The notes under the pieces are model-generated. The model ran no database searches. It saw only the letters and a list, made by a program, of their open reading frames with translations, and was not told where the DNA came from. A program made the position numbers and the translations under genes. Shown here piece by piece: positions 24,095 through 32,877 of a stretch of 49,002 bases of DNA. The DNA is from CAZDAW01 sp964503685 (GTDB taxonomy: Bacteria > Chloroflexota > Anaerolineae > Anaerolineales > Anaerolineaceae). Position 1 is the first letter of the stretch; each line of letters begins with the position of its first letter. Location: assembly GCA_964503685.1 (NCBI GenBank), contig CAZDAW010000014.1, positions 1-49,002 on the forward strand, written 5' to 3'.

Positions 24095-25045
24095 ATGGGA
24101 CGCATTAAAACCAGCTCATCTTTTGACCCAACAGTTGATCTAGTTCTGCACGAGGGAGATGCATTAGATTTATTAAAACAAATTCCAAACGAATTTGTGA
24201 GTTTAATTGTGACTTCTCCCCCCTATAACATCGGAAAGCCATACGAAACTCGTATGGACTTAGATTTATATTTGCAACAACAGGGATTAATCATCAAAGA
24301 ATGCGTCAGAACTTTGCGTAACGATGGAAGTATTTGCTGGCAAGTGGGAAATTTTGTTACTGATGGAGAAATCATTCCCCTCGATATACTGTTATATCCA
24401 ATATTCTCTTCGCTAGGATTACATTTACGGAATCGTATTATCTGGCATTTTGGTCATGGCCTTCACACATCCAAGAGATTTTCTGGCAGGTATGAAGTTA
24501 TTATATGGTTCACGAAATCCGACAATTACACTTTCAATCTGAACGACGTAAGGGTACCTCAAAAATACCCACAAAAAAAATATTTTAAGGGACCTAAAAA
24601 GGGAATGCTTTCCGGAAATCCGCTTGGGAAGAATCCCACTGATATATGGGATATCCCTAATGTTAAAGCGAATCATGTTGAAAAGACACCCCATCCCTGC
24701 CAATTTCCTGTGGAATTAGTTGAAAGGTTAGTGCTGGCATTAACTAACACAAGTGAATGGGTATTAGACCCTTTTATGGGAGTTGGCACCTCGGCAATAG
24801 CAGCATTAATTCATGATCGAAAAGCTATCGGGGCTGAAATAATGCCAGAATATATAAAGATTGCGAAAGAGCGAATTCAACTGGCCGAAGAAGGCAAACT
24901 GCGCATACGCCCTATGGATCGCCCGGTATATGATCCTAATGGAAATGATATATACATACCGCCAAGAACGATTGAACTCGGACAACCCAAACAAGGGATG
25001 TTGCTTGAATCTTTAGAAGATTATAACGGGGATAGCAATCAATGA
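24095..25045 (+). CDS. Type II DNA methyltransferase (N4-cytosine / N6-adenine, beta class)
   Basis: 316 residues. Catalytic motif IV TSPPY at residues 40-44 precedes the SAM-binding motif I DPFMGVGT at 225-232, the order of class beta methyltransferases. The SPPY form is common among m4C enzymes. Motif X-like and other parts (IIWHFGHGLH, IWDIPNV, KTPHPCQFPVELVERL) also fit. It should protect the site cut by the BglII-type enzyme encoded next. It starts five bases after gatA without a clear Shine-Dalgarno, so re-initiation after gatA is likely. Its stop overlaps the restriction gene start by four bases (ATGA). No controller (C) protein gene is present. Confidence 0.93.
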   Translation: MGRIKTSSSFDPTVDLVLHEGDALDLLKQIPNEFVSLIVTSPPYNIGKPYETRMDLDLYLQQQGLIIKECVRTLRNDGSICWQVGNFVTDGEIIPLDILLYPIFSSLGLHLRNRIIWHFGHGLHTSKRFSGRYEVIIWFTKSDNYTFNLNDVRVPQKYPQKKYFKGPKKGMLSGNPLGKNPTDIWDIPNVKANHVEKTPHPCQFPVELVERLVLALTNTSEWVLDPFMGVGTSAIAALIHDRKAIGAEIMPEYIKIAKERIQLAEEGKLRIRPMDRPVYDPNGNDIYIPPRTIELGQPKQGMLLESLEDYNGDSNQ

Positions 25046-25587
25046 AAATTGTATATGAATATTCTCATCTCGGCGGTTCAGAAATTTTACAGGTCAAATA
25101 TCCAAAGATTAACCAAGAAATTTATGATGTAATTGCGTCGGTGCAAGCCAATAAGATTAAAGAGAGTCAAGAAAAGACAAAAATGGGACGGATGCTCTTT
25201 TCTCCCGTTGATATGAACAATCAATTTTTAAAAGCTTTTTCTGATCGTAATTATCATGAATTAAAGGACATCTATACGATAACTATCCCTAATAGTGATA
25301 TTGCTATTCAGGGCGCTTTCAAACAAATTGACTTTGTCAAAGAAAAAGCTTTGATCGAAGTGCAATTTGGTAAGTATGCTTTCATGTTCTATGATATGGC
25401 TAAATTTCAATACTTTTTCAATGAAAATAAAGCGGATATTGGAGTTGAAATTGTCCCCTGCCATAATCTTCAACGTCAGATGTCTTCCGGCGTTTCTTAT
25501 GGTGAACAATTAATTTATGATATAGAAAGATTAAAACGCCATTTTCCAGCAGTACCAATTAAAGTGATACTAATTGATACAAATTGA
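25042..25587 (+). CDS. BglII/BstYI-type restriction endonuclease
   Basis: 181 residues. The active-site block QIDFVKEKALIEVQFGKYAF reproduces the BglII layout Asp-x8-Glu-x-Gln exactly (D97, E106, Q108). GVEIVPCHNLQRQMSSGVSYGEQL also matches this family from memory. BglII cuts AGATCT and BstYI RGATCY, so the target is probably one of these; no cognate test is possible here. AGATCT occurs at least six times in the window, all of which would need methylation. The gene is more AT-rich than its neighbours. It follows the methyltransferase in an ATGA overlap, so the modifying enzyme is made first. Confidence 0.85.
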   Translation: MKIVYEYSHLGGSEILQVKYPKINQEIYDVIASVQANKIKESQEKTKMGRMLFSPVDMNNQFLKAFSDRNYHELKDIYTITIPNSDIAIQGAFKQIDFVKEKALIEVQFGKYAFMFYDMAKFQYFFNENKADIGVEIVPCHNLQRQMSSGVSYGEQLIYDIERLKRHFPAVPIKVILIDTN

Positions 25588-25633
25588 ATTGCAAATAAAC
25601 TGTTATTAAATCGAGGTTAGTAGGAGTAATCGC

Positions 25634-27067
25634 ATGCCCGATTATGAAGCCATCATTGGCCTTGAAACTCATATTCAACTCAATACGAACACAAAGATTT
25701 TTTGCTCATGTAAAGCCGATTCGTGGAACGACCCTCCCAACACGAATATCTGCCCGGTATGCACCGGCTTGCCAGGGGTATTACCGGTTCTCAACAAACA
25801 TGTAGTCGAAAAAGCCATCTTGCTCGCCGAAGCAATGCACGGCGAAATTCGCCCGCTTTCTTTTTTCGATCGAAAGAATTACTTTTATCCTGACCTTCCC
25901 AAGGGTTATCAAATTTCTCAATACGATAAATCCCTGTCAAGCGGCGGTTACATCGATTTACCCATGCCCCAGGGATATATTCGGCATGTCAATATCTCAA
26001 AACTGCATATCGAAGAAGATGCAGGCAAGACAAAGAATGAAAAGGGACGCCGCTTAATCGATTTCAACCGCTGCGGTGTCCCGCTGATCGAAATGGTCAC
26101 CGCACCCGACTTACGCTCTGCGGATGAAGCAGCCCAATATTTAATCCGTTTACGCCAGTTGCTACGCTGGCTGGGTATCTCTGAAGCTGATATGGAAAAA
26201 GGCCATTTACGTTGCGACGCAAATGTATCCATACGCCCCAAAGGAGCCAACTATCTCAACCCCAAGACAGAAATCAAAAATGTGAACTCAATTGAAGCAG
26301 TAAAAGACGCGATCGAGAAAGAAATCGAACGACAGATCCGCGAAGTTGACGCCGGAAATCGCATCGAAGCCTGGACACTGGAGTGGGATGAAGATGCAGG
26401 AGTCCTCCGAAAAATGCGTTCAAAAGAGACCGAAGCCGATTACCGCTACTTTCGCGAGCCCGATCTGTTACCTGTTCGCCTGGATGACGAGTGGCGAAAA
26501 GCAATATTGGCGGACTTTCCTGAACTTCCGCTGGAGCGGCGAATCCGCTTTGTTCAAGAATACAATCTACCCGAATATGACGCGGATATTCTGACCAACG
26601 AACGCAGTCTGTCCGATTACTTCGAAGCCACTGTAAAAATATATAATGGCGACCCTAAGCGAGTATCGAACTGGATAATGAATGATGTTGTGCGGATGAT
26701 TAATGAGCGTGGATTAACCGCTTCGCAACTGCATTTAACTCCGGCGCATCTGGCAACAATTCTCAAGCTGGTTGATGCTGGAACAATCAATAACAATACG
26801 GGTAAATCTCTGCTTCAAAAGGTAGAAGATAGTGGACAAGATCCAAGCGCCATTGTTGAGTGCGAAGGATTGGCGCAAATCAGTGATGACAGCGCTATCC
26901 GCAATATCTGTTCTGAGGTTTTATCCGAAAGCCCGAAAGAAGTTGAATTATTCAGGGGAGGGAAAGTGACATTACTTGGATGGTTTGTCGGGCAAGTAAT
27001 GAAAAAAATGAAAGGAAAAGCCGACCCGGCGCTGGCGCGTCAAATACTGGAAGAATTACTAAAGTAA
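25634..27067 (+). CDS. gatB: Asp/Glu-tRNA amidotransferase subunit B
   Basis: 477 residues, normal length. GatB binds the mischarged tRNA and phosphorylates and amidates the ligand. The N-terminal cradle has IGLETHIQLNTNTKIFCSC and the zinc site C-S-C with CPVC further on. DRKNYFYPDLPKGYQISQYD and IEEDAGKT are signature segments. The C-terminal GatB/YqeY domain (about residues 330-477) binds the tRNA elbow. AGGAG eight bases upstream of ATG 25634 gives it its own ribosome site. It is separated from gatA by the R-M pair and ends at a strong terminator. Confidence 0.97.
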   Translation: MPDYEAIIGLETHIQLNTNTKIFCSCKADSWNDPPNTNICPVCTGLPGVLPVLNKHVVEKAILLAEAMHGEIRPLSFFDRKNYFYPDLPKGYQISQYDKSLSSGGYIDLPMPQGYIRHVNISKLHIEEDAGKTKNEKGRRLIDFNRCGVPLIEMVTAPDLRSADEAAQYLIRLRQLLRWLGISEADMEKGHLRCDANVSIRPKGANYLNPKTEIKNVNSIEAVKDAIEKEIERQIREVDAGNRIEAWTLEWDEDAGVLRKMRSKETEADYRYFREPDLLPVRLDDEWRKAILADFPELPLERRIRFVQEYNLPEYDADILTNERSLSDYFEATVKIYNGDPKRVSNWIMNDVVRMINERGLTASQLHLTPAHLATILKLVDAGTINNNTGKSLLQKVEDSGQDPSAIVECEGLAQISDDSAIRNICSEVLSESPKEVELFRGGKVTLLGWFVGQVMKKMKGKADPALARQILEELLK

Positions 27068-27091
27068 TCCCAAGAATACGAGAATTCCCAA

Positions 27092-27118
27092 AACCGATCC
27101 ACCAAAGATCGGTTTTTT
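27092..27118 (+). terminator. Terminator after gatB
   Basis: Perfect stem AACCGATC / GATCGGTT with a 7-nt loop and a run of seven T. Its tail reaches the stop codon of the convergent CBS gene. Confidence 0.92.
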
Positions 27119-27555
27119 TAACTCGATTCTCTACCCAAAATATATTTTTCCAATCCTTCGATCAGGGCTTCTTTTTCTGAGATAATCATTTTAACCACAT
27201 CCCCAATCGACACAACCCCAATAATTTTTCCTTGATCAACAACAGGCAAATGGCGAATATGTTTATCCGTCATCTGCGCCATACACTCATCCATAGTGTT
27301 GTCCGGACCGACATAATACAATACTTTGGTCATCACTTCCTTAACAGGCGTATCTATTGAACACCCTTTCAGAACACCCCGTCGGGCATAATCACGCTCG
27401 GAAAATATACCAAGCAGCTTACTTCCATCCATAACCAAGACCGAACCAATATCTTCGGCTTCCATGAGTTTTAATGCGTCAATGATTTTTGCACTCGGGG
27501 GAACTGAATAAACAGAATAACCTTTATTGTTCAAAAGCTGACGCACAGTGATCAT
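27118..27555 (-). CDS. CBS-domain pair protein
   Basis: 145 residues made almost only of two CBS domains: VPPSAKIIDALKLMEAEDIGSVLV (first) and TVKEVMT-like region with VGPDNTMDECMAQMTDKHIRHLPVV (second), each ending in the nucleotide-site Asp (FSERDYARR and VSIGDVVKMI). Such stand-alone proteins bind adenosyl ligands and act as energy or signal sensors. The start at ATG 27555 is fixed by GGAGG eight bases upstream. It lies just behind the HIT gene (about 22 bases), sharing its transcript. HIT proteins act on adenosine nucleotides, so a shared ligand is conceivable. Confidence 0.9.
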   Translation of the reverse strand: MITVRQLLNNKGYSVYSVPPSAKIIDALKLMEAEDIGSVLVMDGSKLLGIFSERDYARRGVLKGCSIDTPVKEVMTKVLYYVGPDNTMDECMAQMTDKHIRHLPVVDQGKIIGVVSIGDVVKMIISEKEALIEGLEKYILGRESS

Positions 27556-27577
27556 GCCATTAACCTCCAAAATTATA

Positions 27578-28066
27578 TTATGAAATTTTTTTCCACCCCT
27601 CCAATAAACGCTGATAAGTCTGATTCAAATCTTCTGGCAAAACTCGCGCCCCTGCTACAGTTGACATAAAGTTAGTATCACCCGCCCAACGTGGTACAAG
27701 ATGAATATGTACATGTTCGGCTACGCCGGCGCCGGCGACTTCACCAATATTCGCACCTAGATTCAAACCGTCAGGTTGATATACATAACGAATAACCTCA
27801 ATCGCTTTCGCAGCCATGTCCATCATATCATAGCGGGTCTCTGCATCCAAAAGTTCCAATGACGGTTGATGCGCAAAAGGTACAACCATCAAGTGACCGC
27901 TTGTATAGGGATAACGGTTTAGAATCACAAAAGCCTTTGATGAGCGGTAAAGAATAAGATTATTGGCGCCATCATTTTGCTTAAGAGCAAGACAAAAAAT
28001 ACAACCAGTTGTATCGGTATGTTGTTGGATATAGTCCATACGCCAAGGCGACCAAATTCTTTCCAT
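27578..28066 (-). CDS. HIT-family hydrolase/phosphorylase (Ap4A-type)
   Basis: 162 residues. The histidine triad HVHIHLVPRW is at residues 118-127, preceded by the GANIGEVAGAGVAEH loop. N-terminal CIFC (22-25) suits a zinc site. The shape (RIWSPWRMDYI start and size) resembles the mycobacterial-type Ap4A phosphorylase / HIT-like group, which degrade dinucleoside polyphosphates. A possible extended -10 (TGC-TAAAAT) lies near 28105-28113. Cotranscribed with the CBS gene. Confidence 0.9.
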   Translation of the reverse strand: MERIWSPWRMDYIQQHTDTTGCIFCLALKQNDGANNLILYRSSKAFVILNRYPYTSGHLMVVPFAHQPSLELLDAETRYDMMDMAAKAIEVIRYVYQPDGLNLGANIGEVAGAGVAEHVHIHLVPRWAGDTNFMSTVAGARVLPEDLNQTYQRLLEGWKKIS

Positions 28067-28197
28067 ATTGAAATTCCATTTTTTGTTGAGTAAATATCAT
28101 TTTAGCAGATAAATCCACTTTGTAGGAAGTCAATTTCATATCAAGTATAATAAAAGTCATCGTGCGTGGATTTCAGGTTAAACAGGACGATACAATT

Positions 28198-29304
28198 ATG
28201 GTAAATATCAAAAAATATTTTAGCCAGCCTGTCAAGCGCCATAATGCTTCGCAATACTTATTGTTAACCTTGTTAAGCTTCGCAGCATCAGTAACCCTTA
28301 CTCGTTTATTCCTTGAATTAACCGGCTACCCTCAATTGGGGAATAAGGAATTACATATTGCTCACGTGCTTTGGGGCGGTATTTTTTTATTTGTTGCCAC
28401 AATACTATTAATCACCCTCGCAAATCGTTGGGTATATTCAGTCGGCGCGATTGTCGGCGGCATTGGCGTTGGACTTTTTATAGATGAGATCGGTAAATTC
28501 ATCACGCAAAGCAATAATTATTTTTATCCAATGGCTGCACCAATCATCTATGCTTTTTTCCTTCTAACGGTTATGTTCTATATGCAGGTCAAACGGAACA
28601 AAGAGCAAGATGCCCGAACCGAGATGTATCACGCACTGGATATCCTCACAGAAGTTCTTGATCATGATTTAGATGTTCAAGAACGAACGAAACTGATGCA
28701 ACATCTTCAGTCAGCTTCGAAACTCTCCGATAATCCAGATTTATCAAAACTATCTGATCTGTTACTCAACTATATCCAATCAGGTGATATTCACCTGGCG
28801 CCAAAAATTCCCCGTTTTTGGGAAAGATGGATTAAACGAATTCATTTATTCGAAGGAAAGGTTCTCAATCGTTCAAGATTTAAAGCTGCATTGATAAGCA
28901 GCATGGCTGTTTTAGGTATATGGGCTTTCTTAAAACTCATTACAATTATAAGTATGAGGATATCATCACCTGATTACTTTAAGGCGAGGATTACGGAATT
29001 GATCAATACAGGTCAGATAAGAAGTCAAATCGGATTATTATGGTTAACGAGCAGTATGGCGCTGGAAGGATTGGTCGGTTTATTTCTATTGGCATCATCT
29101 TTTTTACTAACCATAGGGAAAGATCGCCTGGGTCTCTTTTTAGGTTACTACGGTCTTCTAATCGCTTTGACAATATCTAACTTATTAGTGTTTTATTATG
29201 ATCAATTTTCTACCATCAATCTGGCCCTGATCCAATTCATCTTATTACTTGGCGTGATACGGTATAAGAAACGCTTTACAATTAGCCAAGAGCATTTACA
29301 ATAA
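28198..29304 (+). CDS. Polytopic membrane protein, unknown function
   Basis: About 368 residues from ATG 28198 (AGGA nine bases upstream); a GTG at 28162 is an alternative start 10 nt after a TATAAT (28146-28151). Hydrophobic segments: four in the first 130 residues (LLLTLLSFAASVTL, HVLWGGIFLFVATILLI, GAIVGGIGVGLFI, IIYAFFLLTVMFYM), then a charged helical cytoplasmic stretch (about 130-235), and about four more at the C-terminus. GLFIDEIGKFITQSNNYFYP (about residues 97-116) is a conserved-looking motif in such proteins. I do not recognise the family. It sits 10 bases before xseA on the same strand. Confidence 0.7.
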   Translation: MVNIKKYFSQPVKRHNASQYLLLTLLSFAASVTLTRLFLELTGYPQLGNKELHIAHVLWGGIFLFVATILLITLANRWVYSVGAIVGGIGVGLFIDEIGKFITQSNNYFYPMAAPIIYAFFLLTVMFYMQVKRNKEQDARTEMYHALDILTEVLDHDLDVQERTKLMQHLQSASKLSDNPDLSKLSDLLLNYIQSGDIHLAPKIPRFWERWIKRIHLFEGKVLNRSRFKAALISSMAVLGIWAFLKLITIISMRISSPDYFKARITELINTGQIRSQIGLLWLTSSMALEGLVGLFLLASSFLLTIGKDRLGLFLGYYGLLIALTISNLLVFYYDQFSTINLALIQFILLLGVIRYKKRFTISQEHLQ

Positions 29305-29314
29305 ATACTATTTT

Positions 29315-30529
29315 ATGGAACAACTCTCATTATTCGAACCCGGCCATTGGACTGTTGCCGAATTAACCCGATACTTGCGAACTTTATTCGAAGAAGACGA
29401 AAAACTACAAGACATCTGGGTACTAGGCGAAATATCCAATTTATCGCGCCCCTCATCAGGTCATTTGTATTTTACATTGAAAGATGCTACCGCGTCGCTG
29501 CGCTGTGTTATGTGGCGAAATGCGGTTAACAGGCTATTGGTAATTCCACAAGAAGGCAGCGCAGTAGAGGTCCATGGTAATCTGAATATCTATGAGCCCA
29601 ATGGACAATACCAACTTTATGCAGATGGGATACGTCTCGCAGGTGAAGGCATTCTGTTTCAGGAATTCTTAAGGCTAAAGACGCGTCTTGAAGCAGAAGG
29701 GCTCTTTGATCCATCTCGAAAACGTCCAATCCCGACCCTGCCAAAACGAATTGGCATCATAACATCGCCTACAGGAGCTGCACTACAGGATATCCTGAAT
29801 ACATTGCAGCATCGCTACCCGCTGGCAGAGGTCTATCTCTCGCCGAGCGCTGTTCAAGGAGACGAAGCTCCGCAGCAGATTATCGACGCAATTACCAGGC
29901 TTAACCAAACAATCAAGCCGGACGTGATTCTGATTGCCCGCGGCGGTGGCTCAATCGAAGATTTATGGGCGTTCAATGATGAAAAAGTGGCCCGGGCAAT
30001 TTCAGAATCGCGAATCCCGATCATTACCGGAATAGGGCACGAAACCGACTTTACAATCGCAGATTTTGTTGCTGATCTACGCGCCCCAACACCAACAGGG
30101 GCAGCAGTCCTCGCAACACCTGATCGTGATGACCTGATGATTTCAATCAATAATCTGAACTATCAAATGAGAAGTATTATTGAGTCAATGCTATCAACAC
30201 AAAAATGGCGGTTCACAAATAAACAAAATCATTTGCTGCACGTTTCACCCATGCGTCAAATCCAAAATAATCAACAAAAACTGGATGAAATTGATTATAA
30301 ATTAACGCAGTCGATGACCCATTACTATCAAATACTAAAAAGTCATTTTCAAGGGCTCGATCAACATTTACAGGCTCTCAATCCTTCTACCTTACTTGCA
30401 AAAGGTTTTGCTCTAATCACACACAAGCCAGATGGAAAACTGATAAATAGCATCAGTCAGGTTTCTCCAGGAAATTTGATCGGAGTGCGGGTCAGCGACG
30501 GAGAGTTCGAAGCAATCGTTAAAGGATAA
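29315..30529 (+). CDS. xseA: Exodeoxyribonuclease VII large subunit
   Basis: 404 residues. The N-terminal OB-fold (DIWVLGEISNLSRPSSGHLYFTLKD, residues about 33-57) binds single-stranded DNA. The catalytic region holds GRGGGSIEDLWAFNDE (residues about 210-225) and GIGHETDFTIADFVADLRAPTPTGAA. A helical C-terminal part binds XseB. ExoVII trims single-stranded DNA ends during repair. xseB follows after 15 bases. Confidence 0.96.
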   Translation: MEQLSLFEPGHWTVAELTRYLRTLFEEDEKLQDIWVLGEISNLSRPSSGHLYFTLKDATASLRCVMWRNAVNRLLVIPQEGSAVEVHGNLNIYEPNGQYQLYADGIRLAGEGILFQEFLRLKTRLEAEGLFDPSRKRPIPTLPKRIGIITSPTGAALQDILNTLQHRYPLAEVYLSPSAVQGDEAPQQIIDAITRLNQTIKPDVILIARGGGSIEDLWAFNDEKVARAISESRIPIITGIGHETDFTIADFVADLRAPTPTGAAVLATPDRDDLMISINNLNYQMRSIIESMLSTQKWRFTNKQNHLLHVSPMRQIQNNQQKLDEIDYKLTQSMTHYYQILKSHFQGLDQHLQALNPSTLLAKGFALITHKPDGKLINSISQVSPGNLIGVRVSDGEFEAIVKG

Positions 30530-30544
30530 TAGAGATATATAGCT

Positions 30545-30769
30545 ATGTCAAAAGTACAAGATGTTGAAAAGATGGCTTACGAAGAGGCATTTGTCGAACT
30601 GGAAGCAATTGTTGCAACCCTCGAATCGACTCAATGTTCTCTGGAAGAAGCAATTCGGTTATACGAGCGCGGCCAAAAATTATCAAAACGGTGTGCCGAA
30701 TTATTAAATCAGGCTGAAATCAAGATTAATAAACTTTCAATGAATTCCTCGGATAACAAAGAGGCATAG
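30545..30769 (+). CDS. xseB: Exodeoxyribonuclease VII small subunit
   Basis: 74 residues, all helical: YEEAFVELEAIVATLES then LEEAIRLYERGQKLSKRCAELLNQAEIKI, the standard XseB pattern. It partners XseA from the preceding gene, and several copies decorate the large subunit. The next gene begins four bases after its stop. Confidence 0.93.
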   Translation: MSKVQDVEKMAYEEAFVELEAIVATLESTQCSLEEAIRLYERGQKLSKRCAELLNQAEIKINKLSMNSSDNKEA

Positions 30770-30773
30770 TCCT

Positions 30774-31226
30774 ATGCAATTTGGCAAGATTTTTGATAAT
30801 TATGTACTTATTGCTGGATTAATTGCATGGGGATTAGCTCAAACAATTAAAATTCCTATTGATTACATACGAACCCGCGAGTGGCATTGGGGGCTTCTCT
30901 TCAGCGCAGGTGGAATGCCTAGTTCACATACAGCCATGATTGTTTCAACAACGCTGGCCATCGGTTTATTTTTTGGCTTTGATAATCCGCTTTTTGCTCT
31001 GGCGGTAATTCTCTCAATGATTGTCAGTTACGATGCAACAGGGGTGCGCCGGCAAGCAGGATATCACGCGCAAAGAATCAACATACTCATAAACGAATTA
31101 TTCAGCGGCCAGCCGATCTCTGAAGAAAACCTGCGCGAAGTATTAGGGCACTCACCCGGAGAAGTTCTCTGGGGATTTATCACAGGAATCGTTATCGCGG
31201 TGACAACCTGGTTAATATTTGGCTAA
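30774..31226 (+). CDS. DUF212/YuiD-type membrane protein (PAP2-like)
   Basis: 150 residues with about three hydrophobic segments. GGMPSSHTAM (residues about 46-55) and SYDATGVRRQAGYHAQRIN are hallmarks of the YuiD/DUF212 family, a divergent acid-phosphatase (PAP2) relative; the PSSH piece recalls the PAP2 signature. Such proteins may dephosphorylate a lipid phosphate, but this is not established. It is last in the run with xseA-xseB and overlaps the end of murJ on the other strand by 35 bases. Confidence 0.87.
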   Translation: MQFGKIFDNYVLIAGLIAWGLAQTIKIPIDYIRTREWHWGLLFSAGGMPSSHTAMIVSTTLAIGLFFGFDNPLFALAVILSMIVSYDATGVRRQAGYHAQRINILINELFSGQPISEENLREVLGHSPGEVLWGFITGIVIAVTTWLIFG

Positions 31227-32790
31227 TTCGTATTTTAATTACGGCAAGTATTGTGGCAACTTCAGGAACCTTGAGCACAAGTGTTGTCAACCCATAGATA
31301 ATTATTCCAACCAACACACCGCCCAAGGCAATCAACCAATCGCTCATCTCAACAGTCACTTTTAACCACAATAAGATGGCGATTGACATGAGGCCCCCCC
31401 CCGCAGTTGCCTGCCATAAACCATTCTTAACTCGTGAACCTTCAAGTCCCCCAAGTCGCTTGCGCATCAGGATCAACAAACCTACCATCTCCAGAGCAGT
31501 GGCAAGAGAATTTGCTAAGGCAAGACCTCCGTGGGGCGCCCACCCAATTTGTAAAAAAAGTTTTGAAAAAAACAGACTAAAAACCACATTCAGACTCATC
31601 GCTATTGAACCGATAAACACCGGAGTCTTCGTATCATGTAAAGCGTAATACGCTCGACTAATAATTTCAACAATTGAATGTCCGACCAAACCAATTGCAT
31701 ACCACAATAAGGCCCACGCAACTAAATCAGTCGAATGCGAATCAAACGCGCCACGTTGATAAAGCAATGTGACCAGCGGTTTGCGCAAAAGAATTAACCC
31801 TAAAGATGCCGGCACTGATAATAATAAAATCCCCCGCAAGGTAGCAGCTAACGCAGAACGCATTTCACGCAATTTGCCTAAAGCAACCTGGGCCGAAAAC
31901 GTCGGCAAAGCGGCTATTGCAATTGATTGGGCAATTGCTGCTTGCGGCATATACATTAATACCCACGCATAACTTATTCCTGCCAGACTGCCTGAAGGTT
32001 GACTTGATGCAAGAATCGTATTAACAATAAAATTTAGTTGAACAATGGCAACCCCCAGCAAACGCGGCGCCATTAAAATCCCAACCTCACGTACTGCAGG
32101 GAATTTCAAGCCCAAGGATAACGTATATTTACCCTTCAATTTTATAAGCGAAGGGAGCTGAACAACCAGGTGCAACAATGCACCCAAATTCATTCCCCAT
32201 GCCAGGCCATAAATTCCAAGGTCACGAGAAAAAAATACAACACCAATGATAACCCCGATGGAATTCATCATTGGCGCTAAAGCAGGGTACAAGAATATCT
32301 GATGTGCGTTGAGAATCCCCATCAATAAGCCACTAATTCCAAATATAACCGCCGAAGGCATCATGATTCTCAACAATGTAACAGTTAAAATAATTTGACC
32401 TTCATCAGTAAACCCTGGCGCCAGGATATAACGCACAATCTGAGGTGCAAAGATGGCTGCAATCACACCTAATAAAGTCAAAATAACAAACACCAAATTG
32501 GCGATTGAAGATGCCAGAAACCAGGCATTTTCACTGTCATCCCGGGTGAGAAAACCAGTAAATGCAGGTAAGAAAGCTGAAGCTAAGGCGCCACCAGCAA
32601 CCAGATTGAACAACAATTCAGGAATGCGTGCCGCCGCTTTGTAGGCATCCAATTCTGCCCCCGTCCCAAAAGTCATCCCTATTAATATATCGCGCAACAA
32701 GCCCGCCAGATTGCTCAGAATAAATGCCATCATGACAACCGCAGCAGCACGCGCAATTTGACGAACAGCAGATCCTTTGTCTGTATTCAT
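31192..32790 (-). CDS. murJ: Lipid II flippase MurJ (MviN)
   Basis: 532 residues with about 14 membrane helices. MurJ marks include NLAGLLRDILIGMTFGTGAELDAYKAA at the N-terminus, the long LVAGGALASAFLPAFTGF segment, RLLGVAIVQLNFIVNTILAS and the Gly/Pro pattern of MOP-superfamily flippases. It moves lipid II across the membrane for wall synthesis. Start ATG 32790 lies 8 nt from a TATAAT and has no good Shine-Dalgarno, so the mRNA may be leaderless or nearly so. Convergent with the DUF212 gene, divergent from the coiled-coil cluster. Confidence 0.95.
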   Translation of the reverse strand: MNTDKGSAVRQIARAAAVVMMAFILSNLAGLLRDILIGMTFGTGAELDAYKAAARIPELLFNLVAGGALASAFLPAFTGFLTRDDSENAWFLASSIANLVFVILTLLGVIAAIFAPQIVRYILAPGFTDEGQIILTVTLLRIMMPSAVIFGISGLLMGILNAHQIFLYPALAPMMNSIGVIIGVVFFSRDLGIYGLAWGMNLGALLHLVVQLPSLIKLKGKYTLSLGLKFPAVREVGILMAPRLLGVAIVQLNFIVNTILASSQPSGSLAGISYAWVLMYMPQAAIAQSIAIAALPTFSAQVALGKLREMRSALAATLRGILLLSVPASLGLILLRKPLVTLLYQRGAFDSHSTDLVAWALLWYAIGLVGHSIVEIISRAYYALHDTKTPVFIGSIAMSLNVVFSLFFSKLFLQIGWAPHGGLALANSLATALEMVGLLILMRKRLGGLEGSRVKNGLWQATAGGGLMSIAILLWLKVTVEMSDWLIALGGVLVGIIIYGLTTLVLKVPEVATILAVIKIRISQILTRLSPR

Positions 32791-32798
32791 AACGGAAG

Positions 32799-32804
32799 AT
32801 TATA
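32799..32804 (-). promoter_or_regulatory. -10 box of murJ
   Basis: TATAAT on the minus strand, 8 nt before the ATG at 32790. No convincing -35 box. Confidence 0.45.
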
Positions 32805-32842
32805 CATCTATTTATATATGGCTTACGTATATATTTTTACAG

Positions 32843-32848
32843 TACAAT
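32843..32848 (+). promoter_or_regulatory. -10 box of the coiled-coil cluster
   Basis: TACAAT 30 nt before ATG 32878, which has CAGGAG seven bases upstream. A -35 box is not clear. Confidence 0.4.
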
Positions 32849-32877
32849 AGTAATATCCTCTCACACAGGAGTAATTA

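Noticed and set aside
24090..25633. Mobile element carrying the R-M genes
   Set aside because: No transposase, terminal inverted repeat or clear target duplication is visible at either edge; the junctions are tight gene-to-gene joins.
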